The notes beneath the pieces are model-generated. The model searched no databases, was not told the DNA's origin, and saw only the letters and a program-made list of their open reading frames with translations. Positions 42,381 through 54,137 of a DNA stretch of 64,000 bases are shown in pieces (the first letter of the stretch is position 1; every line of letters begins with the position of its first letter). The position numbers were made by a program, and so were the translations under genes. The DNA lies in the NCBI GenBank assembly GCA_037074615.1, contig CM073557.1, positions 11,610,501-11,674,500 of the forward strand, in the 5' to 3' direction. The stretch comes from Leucaena leucocephala. Taxonomy: Eukaryota > Streptophyta > Magnoliopsida > Fabales > Fabaceae.

Positions 42381-42385
42381 GAAAT
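42381..42385. repeat. Target-site duplication GAAAT, left
   Basis: GAAAT at 42381-42385 and at 44178-44182. The sister Copia has the empty site CTAGAAATCCCTTTTA near 60481. Confidence 0.92.
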
Positions 42386-44177
42386 TGTAAGGAATTGGAA
42401 GACACGCAGCAGAAATTAATTTTAAAAAAAATTTCCCATTCCTTGCCAGGATCTACCGTATGTGTTTAAGTCAAGTGGAAAGAAGCATTACCCTTGGTGT
42501 TCCTCAGCGACTTCCACAACTTCTCTCTGCGACTGGTGATCTCTTTCTGATCGCAAGAAGATGTCCACAGCTTCTTTCCGTGGCACGTGCTCTCTTTCTG
42601 ATCGCAAGAAGTCGACGCCTCAGGTCGGCTTCCTCTACTGGTATCCACACGAACAACGTTCCAACCACGAATGACGTGCTAGCGTCTCCTATCCCTCCAA
42701 GGTTCTCTCAATAATTTGTCCTCTCTGTCTCTACTTCAGCAGTTTCTTATCTGCAAACATTTTGCAGATTCCGTTCGGCCTTCTATGTTGTGTGTTGTGT
42801 ACCAAAAACGTAGCTCCTAAAATCAGATATATAGAATACTCTGCGTTTTTCTCAACCGAATTGGATCTTGGAATTAATCTATATTAATTTCGAAATTAAT
42901 ACAATATCACATATTGTATAATTTGATAAGAAACTAATTAAATAAATAATGTTTATATTAAATCCGTCCTACAGATTTAATTCACCTATTTATTTAATTT
43001 AAATAAAGATAAGATTGGATTATATTTGATTTATTCTCATAAATCAAATTTGAGATATCCTATCAATTTGAATTTCAAATTTAAATGTGATAGAGATTTA
43101 ATTTATCCTTATAAATTAAATCTTGTAAATATCTCTTATATGAGATATCCTATCAATTTGAATTTCAAATTCAAACGTGATAGAGATTTAATTTATCCTT
43201 ATAAATTAAATCCTATATATCCCTTATATATAATATATATATATACGAATATAAATATAAATAAATATATACATCAACCCTGGATCATTCATTGAATCTA
43301 GACACGTCTTAGATTCAATGAATCTGGACATCATAGCTTGTGTTAGGCTATTTTGTGTGCGACCCTGTAGGCCTATATGAAGTTGGCAGTGGGCCATTTG
43401 CTATACTGGCCCACAAGTCACAAGCGGTCTCTAGCAAGACATAACGACTACCCAAATCATATGAGGATCGATAAACGATGTAACCTTTTATACAACCATA
43501 TCATGTCCCTTCTGTCACGCGATATTTTGGTCATGGATGAGGCATGGATAATGTCATACTCCTATTCCTGACCGTTACTTTCTCGATCCCTGAGTAGTCT
43601 GACTATAGAAATGGAACTACCTTTCCATTACAGTATAGCCATACATTTCTCAGACTCACTCATCGAGGGGCCCAGTAATATCTCTCTACGAATGTGAGGG
43701 ACAAATTCCATCTTGACCATTCACATTTCTCCGCATGAAAAACCACTAAGCCCGAACATAGTCTTTATGATCACTCGGTCAAAAGTGACTTTTGACTAGG
43801 TCAAAGCTGAGCATTTGTTATGTAGGAATCTATGATGATCTCAGGTTAAAGGGCATAGTGACATAGTTTGTATATGAGAGAAGCTTATGACGTAACCCAT
43901 GCAACTCTCTCATAGTGGGTCAGTCTAACACCTTGTACTCTTACATATGCCTATGACTTTGATTTATATCTCTATACATCTTCAAAGTCATACTGGTTTT
44001 ATTTCATCTCTGCTCCCACACAGATGACCGACCAGGGACATTTAGGATAAGATCATAAATTATCTAAGGATGGTTATCACAGTAAACATGCAAATAATAT
44101 AATAACACAATTGATAAACTCATAAATCAATAATGTTTATAAGACAATGATTGGCCCCTAGGGCACATTTTCCAACA
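42386..44177 (-). mobile_element. Second solo LTR of the BARE-1/Angela-like Copia family
   Basis: 1792 bp from TGTAAGGAATTGG to TTTTCCAACA (plus strand), same family as 4656-6565. It has two tandem units (43052, 43142) and shares with the solo LTR at 26122 the duplicated GATCGCAAGAAG segment and the two-unit array, so the two solo LTRs are closer to each other than to the intact element. The perfect GAAAT duplication shows a full element once inserted here. Confidence 0.93.
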
Positions 44178-45060
44178 GAAATCCCTTTTACAAGATCAGC
44201 ACAAGGCAACCTCTTTCGTGTAGCTTTAATTTAATAATATGCTTCAGATGTCCCAAATTTATCTATATACACTTTTCTATAGCTAATCTAATCCTTCTCG
44301 AATCAATACTTGACTAAAATTTCCTTTCTTGTCAACCCAGTGTCTACATTTATGACGACGAAATATCATAAGGGACATGTCACAAATACTAGCATATGTA
44401 TATATATTATAGGTGATCTTCCTTTCGCCCATATATCACTTTGATATGGATCAACCACTTTTCTAGCATAATTCCTTATATTGTATCTATCATGATCACA
44501 AGATATATGCTAAAGTATCAGTCGTTGAAACATACCTCCATGATATTGTTAAAGTCAAAGGACACCAATGAAAGGATTGTTCCTTACTAGGACTCACACA
44601 ACAATGAAGCATAGATCTTTAACTTGCTTCCCTTTTATAGTTCTTCTAGCTCATATGGTATGAATCACATGCTATGGTGTTACTCTTCTACTATAAGAGC
44701 GTATGTCGTTTTCGATTTATCATTAACACCTTACAGACTTATGTTTAGACACTCTCATTATCTAGACCCAAACTCTTCTACTCTACTCATTTCACATGAT
44801 CTTAATGTTAAAGGATTTGTTATCTAGCTATAAGCATCATGGAAGTGGGTTTCCATGGTTTAATCCAATTATATATATGTATTTAATATCGACTTGCAAC
44901 ACTTTAGTCTAGGTGACATATAGTTTGTGTTTCTTTTCTACTATATCAACACTCTTTGATGCTTTACTGGTGAACACAAATATCTCATCTTTGCACACTC
45001 ATCCTGAGCCTTAAAGGCGGTTGCCCGTATTAGAAAGCCAATATTTCTAACCTATACAAC
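44178..45060 (-). other. Downstream region of the decayed Copia, no coding content
   Basis: Matches 60485-61360 of the sister element block by block. It probably comprises LTR and 3' untranslated DNA. Plus-strand frames here are incidental. Confidence 0.55.
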
Positions 45061-45517
45061 ATGCTGGACATTATATACTTTCACACAGACATATCAAGTA
45101 ATGACCAAAAACATAATTCTATCAATCATAAAAGTATTACATTTGTATTTCCCATTTTATGTATACCAAGAACTTTTGTATGTCTCTCAAAGACTTCTTT
45201 ACCTATTGGCTTTATTAGGGTGTCTGATATCATACATTTGGTGGAAATTATTGCATGGTAACAATTTTATGTGCTATATAATCCCTCACAAAATTGTATT
45301 TGATGTCAATATGCTTGGCTTTCTATAATACTTGGGGTCTTTGGTGTAGGCTATAGTTGTAGTATTGTCACAATGCACTAACACCAAATTGATACTCTCA
45401 TTTCCAAATATAAGGTGTTATATGAATCTTTTTAGCCATAAAAACTTTTGTACTTCTGCAGTGCATGCCACAAATGTAGCTTCCATAAAGTATAAAATAA
45501 TACACGTTTGCTTCTTG
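45061..45517 (-). pseudogene. Copia RNase H fragment
   Basis: Minus-strand reading includes MEATFVACTAEVQKFLWLKR, then LVHCDNTTIAYTKDPKYY, the RNase H catalytic segment (EAE/EAT...A-x-x-CD-x-x-x-A). Interrupted by stops. The domain continues at 49358 beyond the long solo LTR. Confidence 0.75.
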
Positions 45518-45522
45518 CTACT
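45518..45522. repeat. Target-site duplication CTACT, left
   Basis: CTACT at 45518-45522 and 49353-49357. The sister Copia reads straight through (CTTCTTGCTACTCCAACATA, about 61829), giving the empty site. Confidence 0.9.
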
Positions 45523-46763
45523 TGTCATATTCCTAATTTTCTTATCTGGTATGTATGTACAGTTTGTATGTAGTATATATGAGATTCTCTAAGGAAAATA
45601 TTGTAATTTAAGGAATGAAAGGGATTAAATTATAAATAATAGAAAGTTCAACAACTTAAGTCAAATTTAAAAATTTCTAGGGTCAAAATAAAATGTAGAG
45701 ATAAATGGTGGGCCAAGAAGTATAATTTTAAAAAGTTTGAGAGACTACAATGCAATTTGTCAAAAGTTCAGAGGTAAAATTATAATTATGAGAAAGTTAT
45801 GCCAGAAAAGGCTCAAAACTGCCTTAAAATGCTGTAATTCTTAATTTTATCAGTAAACAGAGAATGGTAATTGGGCCAGACATATTTTTCAGAATTTTGA
45901 TTTGAGACCCTAGAGAATTGATATTAATTTATAAACTCTAGATATTGTTAGAAGACCTTCTAGATATCCTAATCAGATAAAATTTGATAATAAATTCTCA
46001 TAATTAATATAGAAATTTATAAAATTAATAGAGCTTAAAAAAGGAGTTATGTAGAATTTTTATAGAATTTATAGTAGAATAATATACCCAATAAATACTT
46101 TTGGTTGAGTTTTCTTGGGAATTGAGCCATAAAGGTATTGGACCTATGTAAAGGCCCAAGTTTGTGTCCCATATGCCCAATAAGAAATTTGAACATCTAT
46201 GTGGGTCAGTGTCTAGAGGAACCCTAAAAAATACGAAATTACGAAAATACCTCTATGATGTAATAATAAACAAGAGATTGATGGAGGGCATTTTGATTAT
46301 TTTGGATTGCTCAAAATGGCCAAGTTAGGTACATGAATAAGTAGTTAGAGTTAGTATATACCCTGATAAGGTGTAAAGAGGTGTGAAATAATAGTTATGC
46401 CCTTAAGGCTAATACATTATAAGATCTTGAACCAAGGGCATTTCAGTCATTTTTAAGGGATGATAAGCAGATAAATACCCAGTCCAATAATTTCAATGTT
46501 ATAAAAAAATCTAGATATTGGATTTAAGGTCAAAAAATATATTATGGAATTTCAAAAAAAATTAGATTAATAAAACAATATGATATTTAAGAAATTGGAC
46601 TGAGCCAGTACCGGATTATACTGGATTTTTCAAAAATCCCTTACCCATTGGACGAATCCAAACATGGCCTTAAGTGATATCATGGATGATATCATAATTT
46701 GACTTGGTGGGCAAGTCAAGGATCAAGGTGCAATCTTAGCTATTAGATCAAATAGTGCATAAA

Positions 46764-46771
46764 GTAATCAT
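46764..46771. repeat. 8-bp target-site duplication GTAATCAT, left
   Basis: GTAATCAT at 46764-46771 and 47465-47472, exactly flanking the hAT MITE. Confidence 0.93.
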
Positions 46772-47464
46772 TAGGGGAGAGCAATTAGCCTGGAGCCCGT
46801 GGGCCCGCCCGCAACCCATTACTATTTAAGCCCGTTTAAGCCCGCCCAAAATAGGCTCATAACGGGCGGGCTTAAACGGGCTCAAACAGTAAATTATATG
46901 GGCGGGCTGCGGACTGACCATTGGGCAGCCCGCAGCCCGCCCATATATTTTTTTATTAATTATTATATTTATTTAAATTTATTTTTATTATATACTAATA
47001 TACTTTTTTAAATTTATTTTGTAGAGGTATGGATAATTATATCTACAACAATCACAAGTAAATATAATGTAGATTATGTATAATCATAATCCAATTGAAT
47101 AATTAAGATTATAAATGATTATATTATATAATCATTGTAGACCGTGTGGTTATAAATTTGTAGCTATTATTATGATATTTTAATTTTTAATTTTAGGATG
47201 AACAATTATATTGTATGTAATATTGTTATTTTATTTTTATTATTATTAAAACTTTAAATGGGTTTAAATAAAAAAATATTTTTATTTTTTATAAATAGGT
47301 TGCCCATGCCCATTAGAACCCAAACGGGTTCAGCCCAGCCCGTTTAATACGGGCTTAAACGGGCTGAGGCATGGGCATGAGCTAGCCCGTGCCCATGAAA
47401 AAATAAATGGGCGGGGCACGGGCTGACCATCAGGCCAACCCAGTCCGCCCATTACTCACCCCTA
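46772..47464. mobile_element. hAT-type MITE with GCCCG-rich ends, 693 bp
   Basis: Ends TAGGGGAGAGCAATTAGCC and, reverse-complemented, TAGGGGTGAGTAATGGGC: inverted repeats of the hAT type. A perfect 8-bp duplication, the hAT length, flanks it. Both ends carry clusters of GCCCGTTTAAGCCCGC-like and GGGCGGGC-like blocks in direct and inverted arrangement around an AT-rich core (46940-47300). No transposase, so it depends on an autonomous hAT element elsewhere. Confidence 0.92.
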
Positions 47465-49357
47465 GTAATCATAGCCCTTGATTTGTCAAGCTAAAAATCT
47501 ATAAATACCCATCCCTTTTCAGAAGTAATACACAAGCCATTAGAAAGCTTGGGGAACCTCTTGCAAAATAAAATCTCAAGCAAGAACAAGGAAAATCCAA
47601 GAGCTAATTGATCAAGCAACTAAGGTAATTTCTTCCTCCTATCTTTAGATTGTGTTGTAGGAAGATTTCTCTTGGATTTGAATGGTTGAAACACTATTTT
47701 TCTCTCTATATTAGTTGCTTGACATGATCTGGAATTAGAGGGGGAATATGAATTTTCAATCATGGAATGTTTAGACAAGCTTGAATAAATCAAGTAGTAT
47801 TGGCTTAGAAATTCATATATGCATGAAATTGGTGTTTTATGCTCTTGGATGCCACTATACAAATCACTGTCCATATGTGATAATTTCATGATTTTGATAC
47901 TTTTAATGTGTTTAAAATGAAAAATTGTATGGGATAAAGTAGAGAAACAAGTATTGGAATTAAAATGAGAATTTTTGGAAATAAAGAGGGTATGCTTCGA
48001 TTCTGAACAGAAACTAAGGGAGGAGTTAGAATTTTGAAATTCTAACCTCATATTTGGATTCATTAGACAAAATTATGTAGGGTTGGTCTAAGGAAATAAT
48101 TATTACAAAGCTAAACCACTAACTCCGGAATTAAGTTAAGAGTTAGGGGTTTTAAGGAACTTGATATACCATGTTTATGTAATGACTCTAATGAGTTGTA
48201 TATACAATGTAATTGTGTTTAGGGCCATGGTATGTCAAATAAAATTATTTAAAGAGGATGAGCAAGCAATCAATATTTGGTTGGAGACAAAGGGAACAAA
48301 GAGAAAATGATAAAGTTTTAAGGTAGTGGACTTTCCTCTTTATGTGCTTGATATTGTATGCTTATGTGTTGACATTTATATTATGATTGAATGATGTTGT
48401 GACATAATGAATAACATGTTTTTCATGGCCATATATTTTTATACAAAGCATATAGCATGATGGCATGTCACTAAATGAAGAAAGTTTAATAAAATTACAT
48501 ATCATGCATTCGTATCCATCTTGCATATTTAAGTAGTAATACTTGCTACTGATATTTAACTAGAAATATCACACTCCCATAACCAACCAATATAGGCCAA
48601 TTATGATGAGAGGCATATGCATGAAGGAGAGCTACAATAGGGAACAAAGAAAGTGAAGTAATGGATGTCCTAGTAGATGCTATGAATTTCCATGTATGTA
48701 TATGTTATGTAAAGTACCTATTTATGTAAAGAAAAATATATTAAATAATTATGGTATAACTCCATGTTGTATGTGGGTGTATGGGAATTAAAGTTGATGG
48801 TTTATAAATATTGGAATAACTTAGGAGATTTATGAAAGAAAGTCAAATGGTAAAAATGTAGGTCCTAAAGCAGTTTTGTTGTGGCTTCAGTTTGACCTAT
48901 AAAATGAAGAAATTAATTCACAAAATTTTATAATCAATTATTAAACATCTAGAGCTTTAAATGCATAGGTAACACATCTCATTTGGATGTGTATATAAAG
49001 ATAAATGAATTTCCTAAGTTACAAGATAGAATATGGAATTTCTAAAATTTGTCATATAAACAGTAAAAAGTAACAATTTAACTATATTGATTAACAAGGT
49101 AAATGTCTATATTTATATTTTTTCTTAAAGATCAATGAAAGAGATTCTAGTAGAAATTTGTATCACCTACATACATTTTTTGTAGAATTAGTTTGGAATT
49201 TTCAAAGTTAGACTGTCAATATGGAATTTACTAAGTGAACCTTACCCGAGAGTCAAATTTAAAAATTTTAATTTTTAGGCCAAATTAATGCTTCCACTAT
49301 TTAAATACACTTCCAAATATGTACTCTAAGAGGTTAAAAATATGATGTTTCACTACT

Positions 49358-50590
49358 TCAACATATGGCACCATTGTTCAATAAGAAGGTATAACTTGAA
49401 GTCGATCTACATTCTTCCACATCTCTGCCTACATTATCATTAGAGTATCCGACTATGTATAGATCGCTTCCCTCATAATGCAATGCATAATTAGTTGTGC
49501 CCCCCAAAATATCTCAAGATCCTTTTCACTGGCTTCCAGTGTTTCTCACTGGGGTTAGACTGGAACCTTCTTACCAGCCATACTACATAACATGTATATG
49601 GTCTTATACACATCATTCCATACATTAGACTACCAAAGACATTGGTATATGAGACTCTTTCCATCTTCTTTTTATCTAACTCAGTTTTGGGACATATATC
49701 AGGACTCAAGGTTACTCCAGTAGTCACTGGGATATCCATGGGATTACATTCTTTCATATTGAATCCTCAAGTATCTTGATATATGTCTCTTGTGAAAGAG
49801 ATACGATTTTGCTTTAGTGGTCTCTCTAGATTTTAACTCCAAGTATATATTCTTTTTCACCCATATCCTTTATTTCAAAGTTTGATGAGAGACATTTTTT
49901 GATAGCTTCTACCGAATTTAGACTATTTTCAGCCAATAGTATATCATTTATATATAAGGATAATATAACAAAGTATCCTCAAACTGCTTAATGTAGATAT
50001 AGTGGTCTTCCTCTATCATTTGTAAGTTCTATGAGCTTATTGCTTTATGGAATCTCAAATACCACTGTCTGGATTATTGCTCTAGTCCATAAACGGACCT
50101 TTTGAGTTTACAAACCTTATTGTCCATTCTTTTCTCATTGAAACCTAATAGTTGTTCCATATAGATTTTTTCATCTTGATCACCATTTAAAAATACTATT
50201 TTTACATCCATCTGATGTAATTATATGTCTAAACTGTTTACGATTTCTAGAATAAGTATTATAGAATTGAATTGCACAACAGGTGAGAAGGTATTCTCAT
50301 AATCTATCCCTTCCTGTCATGTATATCCCTTTCCTACTAATCAAATCTCATATTTGTCAATTGATGTATCTACTTTTCTCTTAATTTTGAGAACTCTCTT
50401 GTTCCCAATGACTTTATGCCATTTTGGAAGATCAACTAACTCCCAGACTTAGTTATTTTTTATTGAGTCAATTTATTCTTGCATTGCTTTATTCCACTCC
50501 TCCTAAGCAAGACTTGGCAAGGCCTCTTATATAAAATGGGGTTCATCATCGCCTTCAGGAGTAATTAGGAGTGATTCTCCTTCTATTTGG
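49358..50590 (-). pseudogene. Copia reverse transcriptase/RNase H fragment, decayed
   Basis: Open part 49491-49757 reads VSYTNVFGSLMYGMMCIRPY and SNPSEKHWKPVKRILRYFGG, the stretch linking Copia reverse transcriptase to RNase H. Upstream parts to about 50590 are recognisable only in short pieces. The catalytic YVDD box is not intact in any open frame I see. Confidence 0.75.
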
Positions 50591-51115
50591 AAGTGTCTCT
50601 TAGGAACACTTTCCCTGTTACTCCTTGTTACGAGAGTTGCATGCTTATATTTCTTCTTTTATTTTGATATTGATATTAACCTTTCTTGGCTCCCACTCAT
50701 ATTGACATACCTAGATAATTCTGGTCTATCAATTTGTTCTACACTGACTTGTTCTTATTCTTTATAAAGAGATACAATGTAGTCAATATCTCCTCTATTA
50801 GGAAATTAAGTCTCAATGAATGTAGCATATCTCGATTCTATTTCAGTCATTGTTTCATCTTCATTCTCTTATGAAAATGTATCATTTGGACTGTTTAGAG
50901 TACCTTATAAAGATACACTTCTTTCCTTTATGACCTCACTTCCTATACTTATAAGAATCATCATGGATATATGCTGCTGACCCGCATGGCCTAAGGATAC
51001 TTAAATCCAGCTTGTGTTTTGTCCATAAGTCATAGGGCATGGAATTGACTAATTTTAAGGGCACATGGTTAAGTATGAAGATTGCTATCAACAAAGCATC
51101 ACTTTAATATAAAAT

Positions 51116-51650
51116 TTATAGGTTTGCTTGAGCCATCATAAACCTAACCATATCTAGAAAAGTTATGTTTCTTCTTTCATAAACTCCACTATGTTGTGGA
51201 GTGCCAGGGATATTTAGTTGGCTAATTATCCCTTTTTCTCTAAAGAGTTGTTTGAATTGATCAGACAAATATTCATGACCTAGATTAGTGTGTAATGTTT
51301 TGATTTTATTATCCATTTGATTCTCTATCTCATTATTGTATCATCTAAAACACTCAAGGGCTTCAGACTTATGTGAGATCAAATAGATATGACCATATCA
51401 TGAAAAGTCATCAATAAAGGTAATAAAATACCAAACTCTGTACCTTGCCCTTTCACTCATTGGACTATAAATATCAGAATGGATTAATTTCAGTGGGCTT
51501 TTAGCTCTAATTCCCTTACCGAAAAGCTTTCTTGTTGTCATGTCAATTAGATAATTTTCACATAAGGACATTTCCATTATTGCAATGGAATCTAGCAATC
51601 CTTCTTTAGTTAGTTTAATAATTTTATTTTAATTAATATGTCCTAGTCTA
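51116..51650 (-). pseudogene. Copia integrase fragment, catalytic Asp lost
   Basis: The segment 51398-51598 contains LIHSDIYSPMSERARYRVWY and FITFIDDFS, with the first integrase Asp. The segment 51116-51316 contains TLHTNLGHEYLSDQF, where Asn replaces the second catalytic Asp, and SGVYERRN with the Glu. The two halves are in different frames. The pre-integrase finger lies upstream in stop-interrupted sequence to about 51700. Confidence 0.82.
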
Positions 51651-51850
51651 GCATTCCAAGTATTCATATTAGTATAATTGGAAAAGATAACAAAGCATTC
51701 ATTAACATTAAAACCACCAACAATATCCAAAACAAAGAACTTTTTGAGTTGGAAAGTTAAACCATAAAAGACTGAGTTGCTACAAATATTTGCAACTTTA
51801 TCATGAAAGTTTATATCAAACCCAAACTATGAAAGGAATAAAACATATAC

Positions 51851-52145
51851 TAAGTTTCGCAGGATGCCGGGAGCATGAAGCACAAATAATCAAATTGCAA
51901 TTAAATGAGCTTCATTAAATAAAACAAAACATGCATTCTATTTAAAATACATGAAATCATGTTTTCAAAAGAAATAAAACATAAGGAAAACCAATAGCAA
52001 GATACATCAATTGAGATAACAATGAAAAAAATTAAGAACAACTCTCCTTAGTTTTCTAGGCTTGGGTGACTTAAGCATGAATTTTGAAGTTCTTTCTATA
52101 GCATCACCCAAAAAGGTTTTATGGTGCACCAGCCTCTACCTCTTA
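51851..52145. other. AT-rich spacer between Copia pol remnant and acidic frame
   Basis: No recognisable domain. On the minus strand it reads like untranslated DNA. The Copia gag expected here is not visible. Confidence 0.35.
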
Positions 52146-52590
52146 CTATCTTATGTATTCCATCATGACTTTAGAGTATAATTTTGTGTCTTTCTTTTTA
52201 GTCATGAACTCGATATAATCATGAAAAACTTTATAAATGCCTTTTATGTTCGTGAGTTTGGCTGCTTGATCTTTGGCTATCCTCCTAGCCAAAGATAGGG
52301 TACAGGGTTGAATTACTTCTTCTTCATTCATAACTTGTTCATTAAGAGAAGGTATAGTGATAGATCCAGAATATGTGAACATCAATTCAAGCTCCTCGAG
52401 TAAAGGATCTTCCATTGGTTTCTCATGATCCTCCTTAGGGTTTTGGTCAATATCCCCTTCGAGATTTGCATCTGGATTTTTTTCAGGGTCCTCATAAAGA
52501 TCTTCTTCTGAACCATTAATCTCTACGAGCTCCTCTAGATCTTCTTCTTCAAGAAGTTCAGGATCTAAATCTTCACTCTGAGGTTTATTT
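52146..52590 (-). CDS. Acidic reading frame of unknown function
   Basis: Minus-strand frame open for about 147 codons from the Pro-Gln-Ser near 52587 down to the stop; the first Met-started part is 89 codons (52146-52415). The upstream half is extremely rich in Glu and Asp (ELLEEEDLEELVEINGSEED) and the downstream half is basic and ordered (SLARRIAKDQAAKLTNIKG, then YKVFHDYIEFMTKKKD). I do not recognise the family. A structural (Gag-like) or regulatory protein of an LTR element would suit the context, with a primer-site-like motif 1.5 kb upstream, but this is inference. Confidence 0.4.
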
Positions 52591-52625
52591 TATGAAAATA
52601 TGAGAAGATTAATTAACCATATTTA

Positions 52626-53129
52626 GTGCATGTTTGGAAACCACGGAAACCGTGGTTTTATAAGCCCTTTTAGGCAAAACCTAGGTTTGGAGAAATTTTA
52701 AAACAAACAGTCATATTTGTTCAAATGGGCTTTTAGATCAAACTATGGTTTAAAACCAAGGTTTCAGATAAGCTGATCAGAGTAGCTTATGGAACAGTAA
52801 AAGAGCTTATGAACTAATAACCAATTACTATATTACCCATACTTTTTCTTACACCATCTCTCCCCTCTCCTACTTTTTCTTACACCCTCTCTCCTATCTT
52901 TTCTTACACCCTCTCTCCTCTCATCTCTTATCTCTCCATATTTAATACTCATACCATTTTTCGTAATTTACCAATAATAAAAGTACTTTTAAAAATAACT
53001 ATCCAAACACTTATTTATTCAAAACCACTTTTTTTTCATAAGCTCTTCTCCAAAAGCCCTTTTCTATAAGCTACCCAAAAACCCTTTTTTTTCATAAGCC
53101 TATCTCCAAAATCTTATCCAAATGGGCCC
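52626..53129. mobile_element. Tourist-like MITE, 504 bp
   Basis: Flanked by TTA (52623-52625, 53130-53132). Ends GTGCATGTTTGG and, reverse-complemented, GGGCCCATTTGG. The interior has CT-rich tandem ACACCATCTCTCCCCTCTCC-like units (52850-52930) and mirrored ACCACGGTTT-type blocks. Related by eye to 456-1015 in opposite orientation. Confidence 0.6.
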
Positions 53130-53132
53130 TTA

Positions 53133-54126
53133 GTTATTTTAGTGCTACTTGAAGTACTTTGGCTCCTTTTCAACTAGGAATTTAATAATATAAATTATCA
53201 TAATTTTTTAGAATTTTTAAACACCTAAAAGTATCAGAAAATGCATTGAATACTCATAAATATGTCTAGAATTGACCCCAAAATAGGCAAATTATATATC
53301 AAAAATGAAAATATCAATTTTAAAGATAAACCACACCTCAATCAGAGCTCTGACGCACATACTCTTGAGTCCACACTCAGGCCCGAGGTGTGGCATCCAC
53401 ACGCCACTGTAGAGTGCTACATATGTACGTGGCTCCTATGTAATTTTTTAAAATTTGTTTTGGAACTAGAACTGGTTGGGCTCAGTCAACTCGACCTGGA
53501 ATTATATTTTTTTTTAACTAGATTAGGTTGGCTAAGTCTAACCCAATCCATAATATTTTTTTGGGTCTAAGATGGATGCTATGATCTGACCCAGTCCGAT
53601 ACTAGAAAAAATATTTTTTTTCTCCAGTCTGGGATGATGCTATGATCTGACCTAGTCTGGTAGCAATCCAATTTTTTCTTTTTGAACGATCAAACCAACA
53701 GTGTTTTGGCTGGATGTCATCTTTAACCTTTAATAGGGTCACGATGGACACGGACTATCAAAATCTTATCTCCTCCATTTCTACTCCTTCCGATATCTGT
53801 TTTTGATATTCTTGGAGTCATTTTCATTGATTTCACAAGCTCTATGCAATGAGATTATTTTTTAAGCCTAAATCAGATATTTTTAGGTGACCCAATTCGA
53901 CCCTAAAACTTCTTTCCTCTATACCCCACCATCCAACTTCCGTTCTTGATCTCGTGCTCTTTAATTTTTCCAGATCTACACTATGGGACTATTTTTTAAG
54001 CTTGAAATTATAATTTTCAAATGACCTAATTTTGACAGACTAAAGCTTAACGAAGGAGCAGATTATACAGTGCATATATATATCACATAAGCAAATAAAT
54101 CAATTTTGGGCCTTTAGATTGACTGA
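53133..54126. other. Unassigned DNA, possibly LTR-element leader
   Basis: No gene. Contains repeated TGCTATGATCTGACC(C/T)AGTC segments near 53577 and 53637, a local 60-bp duplication, and several poly-T runs. Confidence 0.35.
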
Positions 54127-54137
54127 CTTTGATACCA
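54127..54137 (-). promoter_or_regulatory. Primer-binding-site-like motif (tRNA-iMet), degenerate
   Basis: Minus strand TGGTATCAAAG, one mismatch from the plant Copia site TGGTATCAGAG. The next bases on the plus strand do not show a clean TG, so the LTR edge is not confirmed. It would mark a minus-strand LTR element whose body lies to the left. Confidence 0.3.

Larger units (their letters stand above)
45523..49352. mobile_element. Very long solo LTR (3.8 kb with a nested MITE), family not identified
   Basis: Begins TGTCATATTCC and ends ATGATGTTTCA, with a perfect 5-bp CTACT duplication. Without the nested hAT MITE it is about 3.1 kb. No coding domain is present. A TATA-like CTATAAATACCC at about 47500 is followed by leader-like A-rich sequence, suggesting a plus-strand promoter. 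The 147-codon minus-strand frame at 47620-48063 has no recognisable content. LTRs of this size are usual in some chromovirus (Tekay/Del) elements, but the family is not established. Confidence 0.8.
42288..51850 (-). mobile_element. Decayed Copia element, minus strand, with two nested solo LTRs
   Basis: Pieces: 42288-42385 and 44178-45522 (downstream part and RNase H), 49353-50760 (RNase H start, reverse transcriptase) and 51116-51850 (integrase, pre-integrase). They are separated by solo LTRs at 42386-44177 and 45523-49352. A sister copy at 60391-62640 runs continuously through both insertion points. Its right end is unclear; a primer-binding-site-like motif at 54127-54137 may belong to it. 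Confidence 0.8.

Noticed and set aside
46610..46675. CCAAACATGGCCTTA as the right end of another Tourist-like MITE
   Set aside because: No matching left end was found upstream within the solo LTR.
47620..48063. 147-codon minus-strand frame
   Set aside because: It lies within a solo LTR, is low-complexity and has no known motif. Chance frames of this length occur in AT-rich DNA.
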